Assembly (NCBI RefSeq): GCF_001039355.2
Contig: NW_019776088.1
Span: forward strand, 1-64,000
Length of the DNA: 64,000 nucleotides
Direction: 5' to 3'
Source of the DNA: Lingula anatina
Taxonomy: Eukaryota > Brachiopoda > Lingulata > Lingulida > Lingulidae
Below the pieces are notes generated by a model. That model saw nothing but the letters and a program-made list of their open reading frames with translations, had not been told where the DNA came from and did not search any database. The position numbers were made by a program, and so were the translations under genes. Position 1 is the first letter of the stretch, and every line of letters starts with the position of its first letter. This document shows, in pieces, positions 51,652 through 61,604 of this stretch.

Positions 51652-54437
51652 AACTAATAAGTTGTAAATGCAATTCAGTTCCCTGCAAACAAGAACTCCC
51701 TAAAGCAGGAAACACTGTGTAAATGAACACATCCATATTCAATAGGATTTCTTCTGCCTTGAGTGCAATCCCAATTACGTAGTTTTACAGCATTTCTGTA
51801 CCATAAACAGTATCATGAGATATTCAAGAAAATAAACACTATAAAACCCAGTGGCTTTTTAAAAACTTATGTACAGAATTTTTGGTATTAGGGCCAAGAA
51901 CAAATTTTGGCCTAGGTTTTTATGTAAAACTGGCCCAAAATTCCTTAACCTAGAGTCATGACCACCTTTATGACCAAGGTTTTCAAAATTTTACATTTTT
52001 AGACATTCATAAAATTGTCCCTTTGGCAAAAAGCCAACTTACTATTTAAACGTTATATTACAATTTAAGGAAAAGCTAACAAAGGATTACTAAGAAGGAT
52101 ATAATTAAATCATGCTGAACATATTCCAATAAATACACAGCCTTTGTGATAAGTATTATTCCTTAGTTCCCTATTGGCTTCACAATTACCAACTGATGTC
52201 AAACAAGATTGTTCCCTTCCAAGAATGTCTGCCTCCTTAAAATATTGCAAAAACAATTTCTGTCCACTAATTTAAGTCAAACAAAGCCTAAGGATGCGCT
52301 GGTTTGATCACCCTGGGTTCCAGAGAGCTAGATATGAGTTGTCATAACGCCTACCCTGCAATCTTTCCTGTAAACTTTTATAAAAGAAAATCCTTCCTTA
52401 CGGCTGCATAGAGAAGTGAAATTAACTTGGTTGCTACTTCTAAGACATTGAGCATTTTTCAAGAAGGCTGCCAATTTGTGAGCAAAAATTTAAGTCAAGC
52501 GATGTCCAAGGATGGTCTGTTTTAACCACATACGGTTTCAGAAAGCATTGGAAACATGCCTCCACAAGCATCATTCCAGCATTCACTGAAACAGCAGCCA
52601 CCAACAGAGATGAATTTCCAGCAATCTCTGAAACTCTGGCTGGAAATGACAAAGGCAGGCTGCTTATAGTGTTGCATATCACATCTTATCAAGTAAGTTA
52701 CAAAATTCAGGGTGATTTGACAGATTACCCCACAAATAATGGCCATGCATCCCCCCTTTAATCTGAACATTCTTCTCCTTTCTAGATGCCACCTGTGTCT
52801 GCTACAGAACTAATGAAAAATCTATACAACATTCCATAAATACCACAAAAGACAACAAATGCCAATTAATAGTAGATTCTATATTTGCATAGTCCAAGTT
52901 AAAATTGATCATCTTTATTCATACTTGACCAAATCACCTACTAGTAATCATTGCAAGTTGATGTCAATGACTATGGACGGAATAACACACACACAAAAAA
53001 AAACTAATAAAAAGCTGTTTCTAAATCCTAATTTTTTTCGCATTAGTCCCATTTTCCACATCATCAATCTGGCGTCAATGTTAGCATGAAGTGTAAATAT
53101 GTGTTGCTGGTGATGATGTCATCAATATTCACCAGTCAACCTCAGTGATGTGCCAGAGGGTCTCGACTTTTCTGCAATATTCATATAGTGATTCATCAAT
53201 TACTGCAGGTTGCCTTTTTAGAGGCATTTTCTGCAGTTGTGTGTGTGTGTGTGTGGGGGGGGGGGAGATGGTGGGATGAGAGAAAGAGAGTTTTATGCTC
53301 CATTTTGGCTCTCTTATTGCAAATTATGATGCAGAGAACAAGTAGCAATTCTCTGCATGATCTAATGCAATCAGCTTTGGCAAATTTGTTTAATATGGGA
53401 AAAATGTATTTTTGGACAGCTTCATTTTAAAATCAATGATTTTATGTATATATCTAGCCATTAAAACATGCTATTAAGATGAGAAGAATTTTAAGAACCA
53501 ATTTTTTTTTCAAATTGAATAAAATTGAAACAATATTACATCCTCTTATAAAACAAAGTACTCCAGAAATAAAAACCACCATACCTGGGGGAGTGGTGGC
53601 AGGTGGTACAACTCGCGGCGAGGGTGCCCGCTCATCATGGCGCGACGCCAGTATAGAGATGAATATGATAACGAGTAGCGCCAAGAATATACTCAGCAGA
53701 CCCAGAAACTGCTCCAGTCGCGTGAAGCGTCCACAGATGGCGTAGCCCGCCTTGTAGTGTAGCGTTGGAAATCGCGTGTGTCCGTCATGTGCGTTGCTTT
53801 CCCCCATGGGAGTGTCTGTAGGGCTGGCGCTCGACCCGGAGCCTTCCTCGTCGTCCACCTGTCTCTCATATTTGGGGTTCGACATCTGAAATTACAGAAC
53901 AGGCATCACTGTATTAGGTGTTCATAGCTGTGGAAAAATGTTATAAAAATCAACTACAATTTCTGATTCATTTCCTGCACATGACATTTTGGCAAGAAAA
54001 TACAATTATTTCTTATAACAAGATCAAATGCACTTTCCTTCTTATAGTTTGCCATACAAAATGGATTCACTAACTGTATTGAAATCCTATAGCTAGCGGA
54101 AAAAATGTTTTAAAAATAACCTTATGCATTTTTCTTGTAACTTTGACACCTGAAAAGGCAGAACAATAAATTTCCATCCCTTTCCTGAGGGAAAACATCT
54201 TTTGTAACAGTAGTGAACCTATTTGCCCACATACAAGACCTGTGGAGATGAAGTGACCTGGAAAGATTAGTTTGGAGACTGCACCCATCACCACTAACTG
54301 TACATACCACTTTTACACTGATAATTACTGAATCTACCTCAGGACTTTCAGTGTCTATCAACTGGTAATCTTTATATATCTTTATACATTATGATAATAC
54401 TGATGCTATGTCTTTTTGACAAGTAATCCAAGTGTCA

Positions 54438-54490
<53 letters not shown>

Positions 54491-56554
54491 ATAAGAGATC
54501 TATAGATAAAAATGTAATAGAAAAATAATCTCTACCAATCCCTAAAATTTCCAACAGTCTGATAGATTCTGAACTAGTAATTTTAAAAAATCCAATTTTA
54601 TTTACAAGTCAAATGTCTAATCCACCTAATAAACACTTGAGTTGTCTCTAACCTGAGTAGCCAGCACTGGTTAAGGTTAAAAGTGCACTAGATTGTGGAA
54701 AATAACTCAATTCATCAACCTGTTAGTTCTGCTGATGATGATGGGACCACCATGTTTTTCCTGGTGATAATGAGCAGTAATTCACTACATATGTAACGAC
54801 CAGAATAACTGCTTCACACTATGTCCTACTAATCAACATCATGCAAAATGGCTTAATAGTATTCAGTTACTGAGCAAAATTCATGCACCTAAAAAACACT
54901 CCAGAGGGCCAATTTTAAGATCATTCGAATTATTCAAGCTGTTCAAATTCACAGAACATTTCTATAATTTGGGTTCAACTGCACTTATCTATTACTATTA
55001 TTATTTTTCTAATATGGACCATTTAACCCTCTAATATTCGCACCAAACTAGAGGGTTTTTTTTTTAACCTTCACTGATAAACCAAGTATTACGTTCAGCC
55101 AGTCTAAGTAAAGTGGAAATGGGATAACAAGTGATCAGCCTGTTGATCTGAGTACCTGGAAATGTCAAGACAGGGCACATCTTCGAGCTATTCCTAAGTA
55201 ATGATTTCCTCTCTTCAAGAGTTAATAGTATAAAGGAAACACACATTAAAACCATTCATTTAATTGCAGGTCAAAAATTCAAGATCACAGATGTTCACAA
55301 ATATTCCAGCTTAAATAGTGACTTAGGAAACATATTTTGTGGCTGTTTTTTTTTTTTTTTTTTTTTTTTTTGAACCTTTAATTTTTAAATTATACTGATT
55401 TTTTTCACCAGATCTTGAAGAGCGATGTCGTCATGAGACATTTCTCTAAGGAAATCTGCCACTCATGTGGAAACCAATTAGGGAAATATCATCTGACCAT
55501 ATGCCACAGAAATGACAAAAGTGACAACCTTTCTTCCAGCAGACATTATTGTCACAGGTGTAATAAGAGATGACATTAACTCCCTGTAGCCAATTATATG
55601 GTTTATAACTACTGTTGCTCATAAGCAGGATACTGGAAGACGTCCTACCAGTATTGCCAGAGAGTAGTTACTAGAGTATTGGTCATCCCGGAAGGGGTAA
55701 GGACTATTAATATCTTCACAATAAAGAAATTAAGGCATATTATATACTTATAGAGATATTCATTTTATCTCTTCTTTAAATTATATCTACTTTGGGAGTC
55801 AGTGATGATTTATTAAGAAAATATATGCCATTTTTATAACTCCATCTATAACTGCTGCACAAAACTGTGGGTTTTTATTGTATTCCATCATGTTTTGATT
55901 TTTTCTTTTCCTTATTTGGCTCCAGCTCTGGTAAATGATACGTATAACAATTCTCTTTCTTATTATGTTGTAGCTGGGCAAAATATTTACGTATTGTTAA
56001 AATTCAAACAGGTCATAAAAAATGCAGCAAGTCATCACTACATGATGTGGGATTCACACTATTATTTATCATTATTTATAATTATTTTTATTGTCCTTAC
56101 TTAGTTATTATTGTATTCATACCAGCATGTAAAGATCACCTCATTTTTAGTTCGTACTATTTTATCAAATTACATCGCGTTATCCAAGAACATTAAAAAG
56201 TAAAGGCAGGAACGGTCTATATCATTATTATTATTTATCTAAAATAAAAGCACAGAGTATGCTCTTTTTCATCAAAAGGCAGCTCTTTCCAATCAATAAA
56301 TGTGCACAAAAGTGCCATGTTTGAACATAACATATCTGTTCCCTTGACATTTTAACTTGCATATTTTTTTTAGTTAGTTAGCAAATTTCCTGGAAAGGTC
56401 AAAGACCCTGAACTCAGCACTTCAAAACTCATCAAATTGGTATTCTGCTAGCTAGATACAGTGTCTGAAAATGAATTCCACAGACAATGCTTCCAAAACA
56501 GCAATTCCCTTTTGTTTAGTATAAAATTATGAGCTGGCAATATGTCCATATATT

Positions 56555-56611
<57 letters not shown>

Positions 56612-56682
56612 AGAGTTGCTCCCTCTCTCTTTTTCCCTTTGCTACCCTGTCTCTTTCTCTCTTTCTCCATGTTTTTCACTCT

Positions 56683-56723
<41 letters not shown>

Positions 56724-56839
56724 AACACACATACACAGTCACCCACTCTCTCCTTTCCCTTTGCCATCCTGTCTCTTTCTCTCTCTTATGTTGCTCACTT
56801 TCCTCCCTCTCTCTCTCTCTCTCTCACACACACAAAGCC

Positions 56840-56873
<34 letters not shown>

Positions 56874-57538
56874 AGTTTCTCTCTATCTCGATATCCTACC
56901 AGCATCATCTTCACCGCTGTCTCCAGCCCACACTTACAATTGGAAAAGCTTCTCTAATTTTCCCAGCACTGATGAAGATTAATTTCTTCTCCACAAATGA
57001 CATCAATAACTGCGCTGCATGCTAGACCTGCAGCGGCAATATCGGTGCTTTGTGCAACAATCCTCGGCTTTTTTTTAATAATTTATAGGAAATACAGCTT
57101 TGATACTAAAGCATGCAATCTGTTCTCATCTGTCTTCAACCCCAAATGGGATAATCAGATGGAAAAATAAATAGCTTAGTTTCCTGAATTATTACATGGT
57201 AAAATTAGAGGCTTAGTTATATGGATATGTATGTTACTATGGAATTGAGGGGAAAATAATTAACAACAAAAGGTATGCATAATAGCAGTAAAACAACATC
57301 ATATAATTGACTTAGTTAGTCTTTTGGCAAAATGTCTTAAAAAAAACACACAACATATGTGATCCTCATGCTATCTATGCAAGATCCAATGCACTGTCCT
57401 TAACACATAGGATCTGTTGAATGACATCAAAGGCAATGAAAACGAATACAATTGTAATACTGCACTGTGATCAGTCATTTTGTAATTTACCTCAACTAGT
57501 GTTTCCCGGTCCGTCGCCATGGGTGACGCTTCATTCAT
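37514..57538 (-). CDS. ECE: Endothelin-converting-enzyme-like M13 zinc metalloendopeptidase, complete, 20 coding exons
   Basis: Exons, in gene order: 57538-57491, 53885-53585, 48748-48536, 48180-47921, 47578-47510, 47121-47005, 46446-46360, 46079-45931, 45517-45414, 44052-43934, 41221-41123, 40832-40755, 40181-40078, 39847-39737, 39412-39345, 39114-38990, 38733-38668, 38372-38277, 37959-37883, 37619-37514. They total 2397 nt, 798 residues plus TGA; all introns are GT-AG and in phase. The protein is type II: cytosolic tail about 1-75, membrane segment about 76-96, then the extracellular M13 domain. Visible sites are N592 in NAYYSP, zinc ligands H633 and H637 with catalytic E634 (HELTH), third ligand E693 (GENIAD), H758 and R764 of the substrate pocket, and the terminal [20 protein letters not shown] and the DQSGLGLP stretch are ECE-type rather than neprilysin-type. 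The family cleaves small extracellular peptides, in ECE big endothelin; the substrate here is unknown. A neprilysin-like paralogue lies downstream on the same strand. Confidence 0.93.
37782..37876. repeat. 19-20 bp minisatellite abutting the ECE exon 19 donor
   Basis: About five units of the form CATTGTGCTAGATGTGCCT. The last unit runs straight into the donor hexamer at 37877-37882. The unit resembles the 22-bp array at 43399-43897. Confidence 0.85.
37883..37959 (-). CDS. ECE: ECE exon 19 (residues 739-763)
   Basis: Encodes [12 protein letters not shown] then [10 protein letters not shown], carrying pocket residues H758 and (across the intron) R764. Its donor GTGAGT (37877-37882) directly abuts a 19-20 bp minisatellite at 37782-37876. 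Confidence 0.96.
38277..38372 (-). CDS. ECE: ECE exon 18 (residues 707-738)
   Basis: Encodes [19 protein letters not shown] and [10 protein letters not shown], the conserved QLFF block. Acceptor TATTTCAG, donor CAG|GTCAGT. Confidence 0.96.
38668..38733 (-). CDS. ECE: ECE exon 17 (third zinc ligand, GENIAD)
   Basis: Encodes [21 protein letters not shown]693 is the third zinc ligand and D697 the conserved Asp of ENIAD. 66 nt, phase 0, as in neprilysin exon 18. Confidence 0.97.
38990..39114 (-). CDS. ECE: ECE exon 16 (residues 643-684)
   Basis: Encodes [19 protein letters not shown] then [19 protein letters not shown]. The QGREFDK and WW motifs are standard for the family. Donor AAG|GTAAAA. 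Confidence 0.96.
39345..39412 (-). CDS. ECE: ECE exon 15 (zinc-binding HELTH)
   Basis: Encodes [21 protein letters not shown]633 and H637 are zinc ligands and E634 the catalytic base of the HExxH motif. 68 nt, phase 2 to phase 1, exactly as in neprilysin exon 16. Confidence 0.97.
39737..39847 (-). CDS. ECE: ECE exon 14 (substrate-binding NAYYSP, residues 583-619)
   Basis: Encodes [20 protein letters not shown] and [18 protein letters not shown]592 sits 41 residues before the first zinc His, the same distance as N542 to H583 in human neprilysin. The motif is nearly identical to ECE-1. Confidence 0.97.
40078..40181 (-). CDS. ECE: ECE exon 13 (residues 549-582)
   Basis: Encodes [20 protein letters not shown] to KPDKN. 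Ends in phase 2 before SWDMTPP; this intron is absent from the neprilysin gene. Acceptor TATTTCAG, donor ACAG|GTGAAA. Confidence 0.93.
40755..40832 (-). CDS. ECE: ECE exon 12 (residues 523-548)
   Basis: Encodes [20 protein letters not shown] and DERYAE, the conserved IG(Y/F)P block. 78 nt, the same size and phase as neprilysin exon 13. Confidence 0.95.
41123..41221 (-). CDS. ECE: ECE exon 11 (residues 490-522)
   Basis: Encodes the helical [13 protein letters not shown] and [15 protein letters not shown], the conserved W-M-D-E-x-T-K/R block. Phase 0 at both ends, same boundaries as neprilysin exon 12. Confidence 0.95.
41222..43398. other. ECE intron 10, proximal part
   Basis: Intron DNA with short homopolymers and no exon or complete transposon recognised. 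Confidence 0.5.
43399..43897. repeat. Degenerate 22-bp minisatellite, about 20 units, in ECE intron 10
   Basis: Unit close to GGTACAACTAACACAATCAT. Unit boundaries are plain at both ends and blurred at about 43500-43620. It ends about 36 bases before exon 10 on the map (donor side). Confidence 0.9.
43934..44052 (-). CDS. ECE: ECE exon 10 (residues 450-489)
   Basis: Encodes [20 protein letters not shown] then [12 protein letters not shown]. The WRxC Cys pairs with SCM in M13 enzymes. The extra upstream Cys of human ECE-1 (KTC) is not present. Acceptor CTACCTAG, donor AAG|GTAAGG. Confidence 0.94.
44053..45413. other. ECE intron 9
   Basis: Contains a perfect AGGTCAAAGGTCA (DR1 nuclear-receptor-type site) at 45197-45209. 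No other feature recognised. Confidence 0.5.
45414..45517 (-). CDS. ECE: ECE exon 9 (residues 415-449)
   Basis: Encodes [19 protein letters not shown] and [14 protein letters not shown]. Acceptor GCTTACAG, donor TCAG|GTGATT, phase 1. The neprilysin gene has its intron here in a different phase. Confidence 0.92.
45931..46079 (-). CDS. ECE: ECE exon 8 (residues 366-414)
   Basis: Encodes [11 protein letters not shown], then [16 protein letters not shown] and several N-x-S/T sequons. Ends in phase 2 inside a Met codon (M415). Human ECE-1 has the dimer-forming Cys at about that position. Donor AAAAAT|GTAATG lacks a G at -1. Confidence 0.92.
46360..46446 (-). CDS. ECE: ECE exon 7 (residues 337-365)
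   Basis: Encodes [18 protein letters not shown] and [11 protein letters not shown], matching the ECE-1 segment with IP..RRDEE..YHK. Acceptor CCTTCAG, donor GTG|GTGAGT, both phase 0. Confidence 0.95.
46646..46858 (+). mobile_element. MITE family 1 copy, 213 bp, in ECE intron 6
   Basis: Starts GGGTCTATTCCCACAACTTT and ends AATCTATGGAAATGGGGT, with inner AGATCGATCT repeats. Interior matches the copies at 28048 (inverted) and 63404. An alternating TG/TGCA tract follows at 46880-46970. Confidence 0.75.
47005..47121 (-). CDS. ECE: ECE exon 6 (residues 298-336)
   Basis: Encodes [18 protein letters not shown] to EFETRLAN, ending at the conserved LAN boundary. The acceptor TTTTCCAG|GTGCT has near-copies in a tandem repeat just upstream (47122-47420). 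Confidence 0.95.
47122..47420. repeat. Tandem repeat with decoy acceptors upstream of ECE exon 6
   Basis: Repeated blocks containing CAGTCTGATACACAAACC, GACAGTAAGCACCTGGAA and aaacttcatt. On the gene strand the blocks carry TTCCAG|GTGCTTAC at 47271-47275 and 47354-47358 and TTTTCCAG|GTGAA at 47294-47298, copies of the true acceptor. Confidence 0.8.
47510..47578 (-). CDS. ECE: ECE exon 5 (residues 275-297)
   Basis: Encodes [15 protein letters not shown] plus NKTIEEDK, a hallmark M13 block. Acceptor TCTTGCAG, donor AAG|GTATCA. In the neprilysin gene this block shares an exon with the next one. Confidence 0.95.
47921..48180 (-). CDS. ECE: ECE exon 4 (residues 188-274)
   Basis: Encodes [11 protein letters not shown], equivalent to the YxSCMN motif, then QPLLDLL and the helical stretch up to RNSQQNILQ. 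The family's usual GGW after this point is missing ([16 protein letters not shown] instead). Donor is the weak CAG|GTTGTT. Confidence 0.94.
48536..48748 (-). CDS. ECE: ECE exon 3 (start of the extracellular M13 domain)
   Basis: Encodes the N-terminal M13 signature: [25 protein letters not shown] and [15 protein letters not shown]. The four cysteines match those that form disulfides in neprilysin and ECE. The region is split over two exons in the downstream neprilysin gene. Acceptor CCATCAG, donor TTTAG|GTGAG. Confidence 0.95.
48749..53584. other. ECE intron 2 (4.8 kb)
   Basis: Holds two degenerate 178-bp direct repeats at about 49110-49470 (each with GACTGCAT and CAGTTCCCTTAGCAAAAA), TCAAGGTCA sites at 49845 and 49866, a transposon at 51211-51520, and microsatellites at 50921-50960 (CA), 51619-51650 (CT) and 53238-53260 (TG, then G). 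Confidence 0.6.
51211..51520. mobile_element. 310-bp transposon with CAGGYCCRTAG ends and internal foldback
   Basis: Begins CAGGTCCGTAGCCTGGGG and ends CTATGGGCCTG. Inside, ATGAAAATCTGACTCCCC occurs twice and its reverse complement (GGAGTCAGATTTTCAT and a variant) twice, so the middle can fold on itself. Ends resemble the element at 28866. No target duplication is clear. Confidence 0.55.
53585..53885 (-). CDS. ECE: ECE exon 2 (cytosolic tail and membrane anchor, residues 17-116)
   Basis: The acceptor TTTCAG is followed at once by an in-frame ATG, so this exon could also start a shorter isoform. It encodes an acidic, Ser-rich tail ([16 protein letters not shown]), then RLEQ and a hydrophobic run of about 21 residues ([20 protein letters not shown]), then a Pro-rich stalk. 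Donor CCCCCAG|GTATGG, phase 1. Confidence 0.92.
53886..57490. other. ECE intron 1 (3.6 kb)
   Basis: Contains CT then TA repeats at about 54439-54491, poly(T) at 55347-55371 and the compound minisatellite at 56556-56872. No additional exon recognised. Confidence 0.6.
56556..56872. repeat. Compound (CT)n(CA)n minisatellite, three long units
   Basis: Each unit of roughly 110-130 bp has a CT array, a CA array, then a spacer containing CTTTCCCTTTGCCATCCTGT or a close variant. Spurious ORFs across it are low complexity only. Confidence 0.85.
57491..57538 (-). CDS. ECE: ECE exon 1 (start exon, residues 1-16)
   Basis: Reads [16 protein letters not shown] and ends GAG|GTAAAT. An in-frame TAA lies directly before the first ATG (57538), so the frame is closed upstream. 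A second in-frame ATG at 57520 is followed by G and could be the real start, giving 792 residues. Assignment rests on phase 0 joining to exon 2 and on the closed upstream frame; no transcript evidence is available here. Confidence 0.7.
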
Positions 57539-58953
57539 TTAGATCTCAGTCACACACGCAACGCCACTTGAAGCAAGGTACCAGAATTCATGCAATAACT
57601 AAGCTTCAATTGAAAATCTGTCGACTGGAAACGGCTTCCCTCTCTGCTTTAAACACTGCTTTCATTTGATAACCAAACACTGCAAAAAAAAATTTCCAGC
57701 ACCGTTCTTGTGATGCCGCCTTGTTCACAGCATTGCAAGACTGTACAGCCAGATTCCTGTGCATTCAGAAAAATTACGCGGACTCTTGGTTTTTCTCCCA
57801 GCATGCACAGAGTGGCTAATTAAAAGGAAGCAGTTGGATGAATGCTCACAGAATATTATCAGAGTAAAAATATCCAGCTATGAATGCAGGATAAATGGCT
57901 TGCCATTCATACTGTGTATTTCCAAGGATCTGTTCTCTCATTGCAGTATCCTCTCAGGAATAGTGCGTGATAATTAGAGGTCAGTGAGAGAATCGCAATC
58001 TCTTCATCCCCCCCATCTGCTTCAAAAATGAAACTGTTCTTTATCTCTGCGCCTCCAAACTTATTGGCTTGGTGATTAGAACGCAGATCACACATGAAAG
58101 AACGTGTGTCTGATAACGCACTAACCACGATTGGAATTTTTTCGAAGATTTATTCTTCCAATCAGACTAGCCAGCCTCAAGGGGAGGGGGGGTGTGGAGA
58201 GGGAAGGGGGTAGGAAGGGGGGGGAGCGGGGCTGGACCCCTGTAGGAGAGAGATATGGTTCTTCTTTTAGCATTTCTTGACCTCATGAACACACCTGAAG
58301 AGAAAACCCATATATTCCATTCAATATCCCGCATTTTTATACATTCAGATTTATAACTGGGTTCCAACTACCCTTTTGTTTTCCAATATGGGTTAACTGC
58401 TTTACCTAGGAAATATAATTTTTTCTGCCAATTTTTGAAAATTCCATGAAAAGTTAATTTGCTTCTGTTTACCATGATAATGAAATATGGCTCATTTCTG
58501 CCATACTGGTATTTGGTATAAATCCAGCAAAGTCAATGTTGCTACCTAGTAATTGTCAAATTGAAAACATCTGCATTTTTTTTTCTTCCAAAATGCAGCC
58601 AAAATGAACATCTCCTGTCAATATTAATTCACGCATAAACAATACCCTCTTTTTCATGAACCAATAGGAACAATTATCTGTCAGTGGTACATGCACTTTT
58701 ACATAAAGAATTTAATTATGCTGTGGACTGGATCCAGTGGACTATCATGTAGCATAGCAAGTGAAAGTTAAAGGCAACAACAGCTCTGTTTAATTTGAAA
58801 GTATTAAAATATCCAATGACTCTTGAAGACTTGGGTGTTTGCCCTATGTCTCAATTGGCTGCTGCTGTATCAGAAGCAAGTGAACGCTAATTACATCACA
58901 AGCTGAAAGCTGCGTTAAGGATAGGACTTCTCTTGCTGTAATACATTTTAGGA
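57539..58953. other. Region upstream of the ECE start, including a G-rich tract
   Basis: The ECE 5' UTR and promoter should lie here. A G-rich, nearly C-free tract occupies 58181-58235 with many GGGG runs. No TATA box or other core element could be assigned. Confidence 0.5.
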
Positions 58954-59112
58954 GTCCTAAAGGAGTGTGTGGGACTCTACAGGACTATAGGAATACTATC
59001 AGATATGTCCTAAAGGAGTGTGTGGGACTCTACAGGACTATAGGAATACTGTCAGATATGTCCTAAAGGAGTGTATGGGACTCTACAGGACTATAGGAAT
59101 ACTATCAGATAT
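58954..59112. repeat. 53-bp tandem repeat, three units
   Basis: Units start at 58954, 59007 and 59060 with gtcctaaaggagtgtgtggg and differ at only a few bases. A partial fourth unit follows. Confidence 0.95.
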
Positions 59113-59716
59113 GTCCTAAAGGATTCCATATGTCCTATATAGGACCCAATCAATGGGGTTTGGGACCAATTATTATAGGGTCTTATATGACACTAAAAGA
59201 TGGCCTACAAGAAATTTCCATTTGGGGTTTTCAATACAACTGTACGTTACATTTCATTTTCAAGTATAGTAATTAATACTTTTTGGCATCAATATATATA
59301 TTCCTTTTAAAAACAGGTTCTGATGCATTTTACTTCAGTTTCATCACAGTAATGTGACAAACAATTTGAGCCAGTGCAATCAAGCCGACCAAAGAAATTA
59401 TTTTCTAAAATTATTTTTTCTGGGCTCAAACATTTAGACCAATCATGTGACAGAATTTTTTTCTTGTTCCGATTGTTCGACCATATCGTCAGCAAGACTC
59501 GGTGAATTTTCAAGCCAGTAGATTTTCTCTGACATCCTGTGAAGCATGTCTGTCCTTGCCAGCAGATGGAGCCAGGTATTCAGTCTTCATGCAGTCATCT
59601 ATACTACTGCCTCCAAGCCAACACAACACAACTTTTTTTTATTATTGTGGAAATTTCAGCTCTCATTACTTTATAAATAGAAAACAAGGAAATTGATTGT
59701 GCAGCTTTGCATTATT

Positions 59717-61603
59717 CAAAAGATCCATTTCAACTGAAACTAAAGATAACAGCTTGTTGTGATAAATCCGACTTGTCACTTCAATACATGATAATGCGGA
59801 GGTGATTTCATTTTGATTATTATGTTGACAAGTGCATGAAGTGCAGTGATTACTAATGTTATTTAAACACAGAGAAAGATGTGAAACAGGAGTCTTAATT
59901 GGAAAATTCACAGATCTCAAATGTGAATGAACATATTCATGATTGGAACTCTTCCAAGGGTAAAAAATAGGTGTTTAGTCTATTTATTTTTTCTACCACC
60001 ATATTACCAAAGACAATGAAAAACCTGTTTCTCAATATATAAACTTGTTTTCCATAAAATATGCCTATAAATGAATTATCTAAAGCCCTATTCAGAAAAG
60101 ATGATCCTTAGGATCTACTGATTTGTGGTTCAAATATGGCGGACCCTACGTGAAAGCAAGACCGCCTTATCCTTTAATGGCCTCCCCTCCTGGTTTCAGA
60201 AATTATAAGTTTTGCAAGTAAGTAGGAGTCTTTTTTGACATTTTAAGTTCTTCAGACCAAATACCACGGAATGGCCCTATAATATTTTAATATTATTGTA
60301 TTTAAAAATCCAATGTTTTATTATCCTGGCCACTGCATGGACGCTAGGAGATATCTGGTGTTTTTCCATGGGTCATCTGACTGTCTTTCTGGACACCTGG
60401 TAACATAATTTCCTCAGCAGCTGCATTCCCTCATGCATAAACCTCTCTAATATTTACATGCACAGCATTTAGGAATGCTTGAGTGCTCATAAACCAGAAT
60501 ACACACCATATCATCTGTACTATATGCTGAATGTATGCCAGAATACACAGCAGATCATCTGTACTATATATCAGAATACTTGTGCTAAGATGAATGGCCA
60601 AAGGTTGAGGAAAAACATCAGGTGTAAGCATGTAGATATGAGTGTATGTGTGTCTGTGTACTATTATATATATACTTAGTCTAGTATATATATATATATG
60701 TAAATATCTGTATATGTGTTATGTATGTGTATGCCTTTTCGTGTGTATGTGTGTGTGTGTTTGTGTGTGTGTCAGTTGTATGTGTCACTGTGTTCTTCTG
60801 TGTGTGTATGTGTGTGTACGTGCATGTATGTGTGTGTGTACGTGTGTAATTACTATGTGTGCGCAAGTGCATGAGTATGTCATACGCTTGGTGATGACGC
60901 AAAGCTGAGTGAAAAACTCAGCCTAGATTAAAAAATTAATTATTCATCTCTTTTGTATAAAATAAAACAATTCAATTATATTGTATACTTACTGACATTA
61001 TATATACATGTACTTCTGCTACTACCATCAGTGCACCTGAAATGGTCCTAATTAATCAGCTATTTCAGATCACAAATGACCTTACATATTCTCAATCAAT
61101 TATAGAAATGGTGTTAAAATGGGACTTCTTTTAACAAAACTGATCCGACACCTACGTAGTTTAAAGTGTCAAGTAATTTCCTTCCCTCACAATGGAGGAC
61201 ACCTGTGCTCAAAATGGGAGAACATGTGAGGGGAGACAACTGCATATATATTAACAAATAAACTGTAAATCAGTCCAATAATGGTCTAAAGACCATGTTA
61301 GCTCAATTTTGATCTGAAATTGATGATTTTAATCAGACCATTTAAGGCCACATAATGAGAAACACATTTTTTTCATGATAATTTAAATCAATTTTAGCCT
61401 CTCATCAAACAAGAAATTGAAGCTAAGCTGTCTCTAGAATTCTCAGATCTCCTCTTGCCAAACATCAAACTTATACATGTGCCAGCATGACATCAAACAT
61501 GCCCCGTGTCTCTAAGGGCGTATTCCCAGACATTTAGATCGATCTATCCCCGTGGGGAGTCTCACTAGATTACTGTCAGATAATCTGGCTTAAATGTCCG
61601 TCC
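59717..61603. repeat. 1887-bp block, first of two apparently identical copies
   Basis: Repeats at 61605-63491 with offset 1888 and no difference noticed. It contains a partial MITE family 2 copy (about 60084-60160), a TG-rich tract at 60640-60850, and the truncated start of a MITE family 1 element at its end. Confidence 0.9.
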
Positions 61604-61604
61604 N
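61604..61604. other. Single N at the duplicate junction
   Basis: One ambiguous base exactly at the joint of the two 1887-bp copies, cutting a MITE in half. This marks an artificial join. Confidence 0.95.

Noticed and set aside
56529-57025. Long plus-strand ORFs of 128-146 codons in several frames
   Set aside because: They are translations of CT and CA repeats (Ser/Leu and Thr/His runs), open in all frames because of the repeat.
60642-60908. 88-codon Cys/Val-rich ORF (and its copy at 62530)
   Set aside because: A TG microsatellite read as Cys-Val; low complexity with no gene context.
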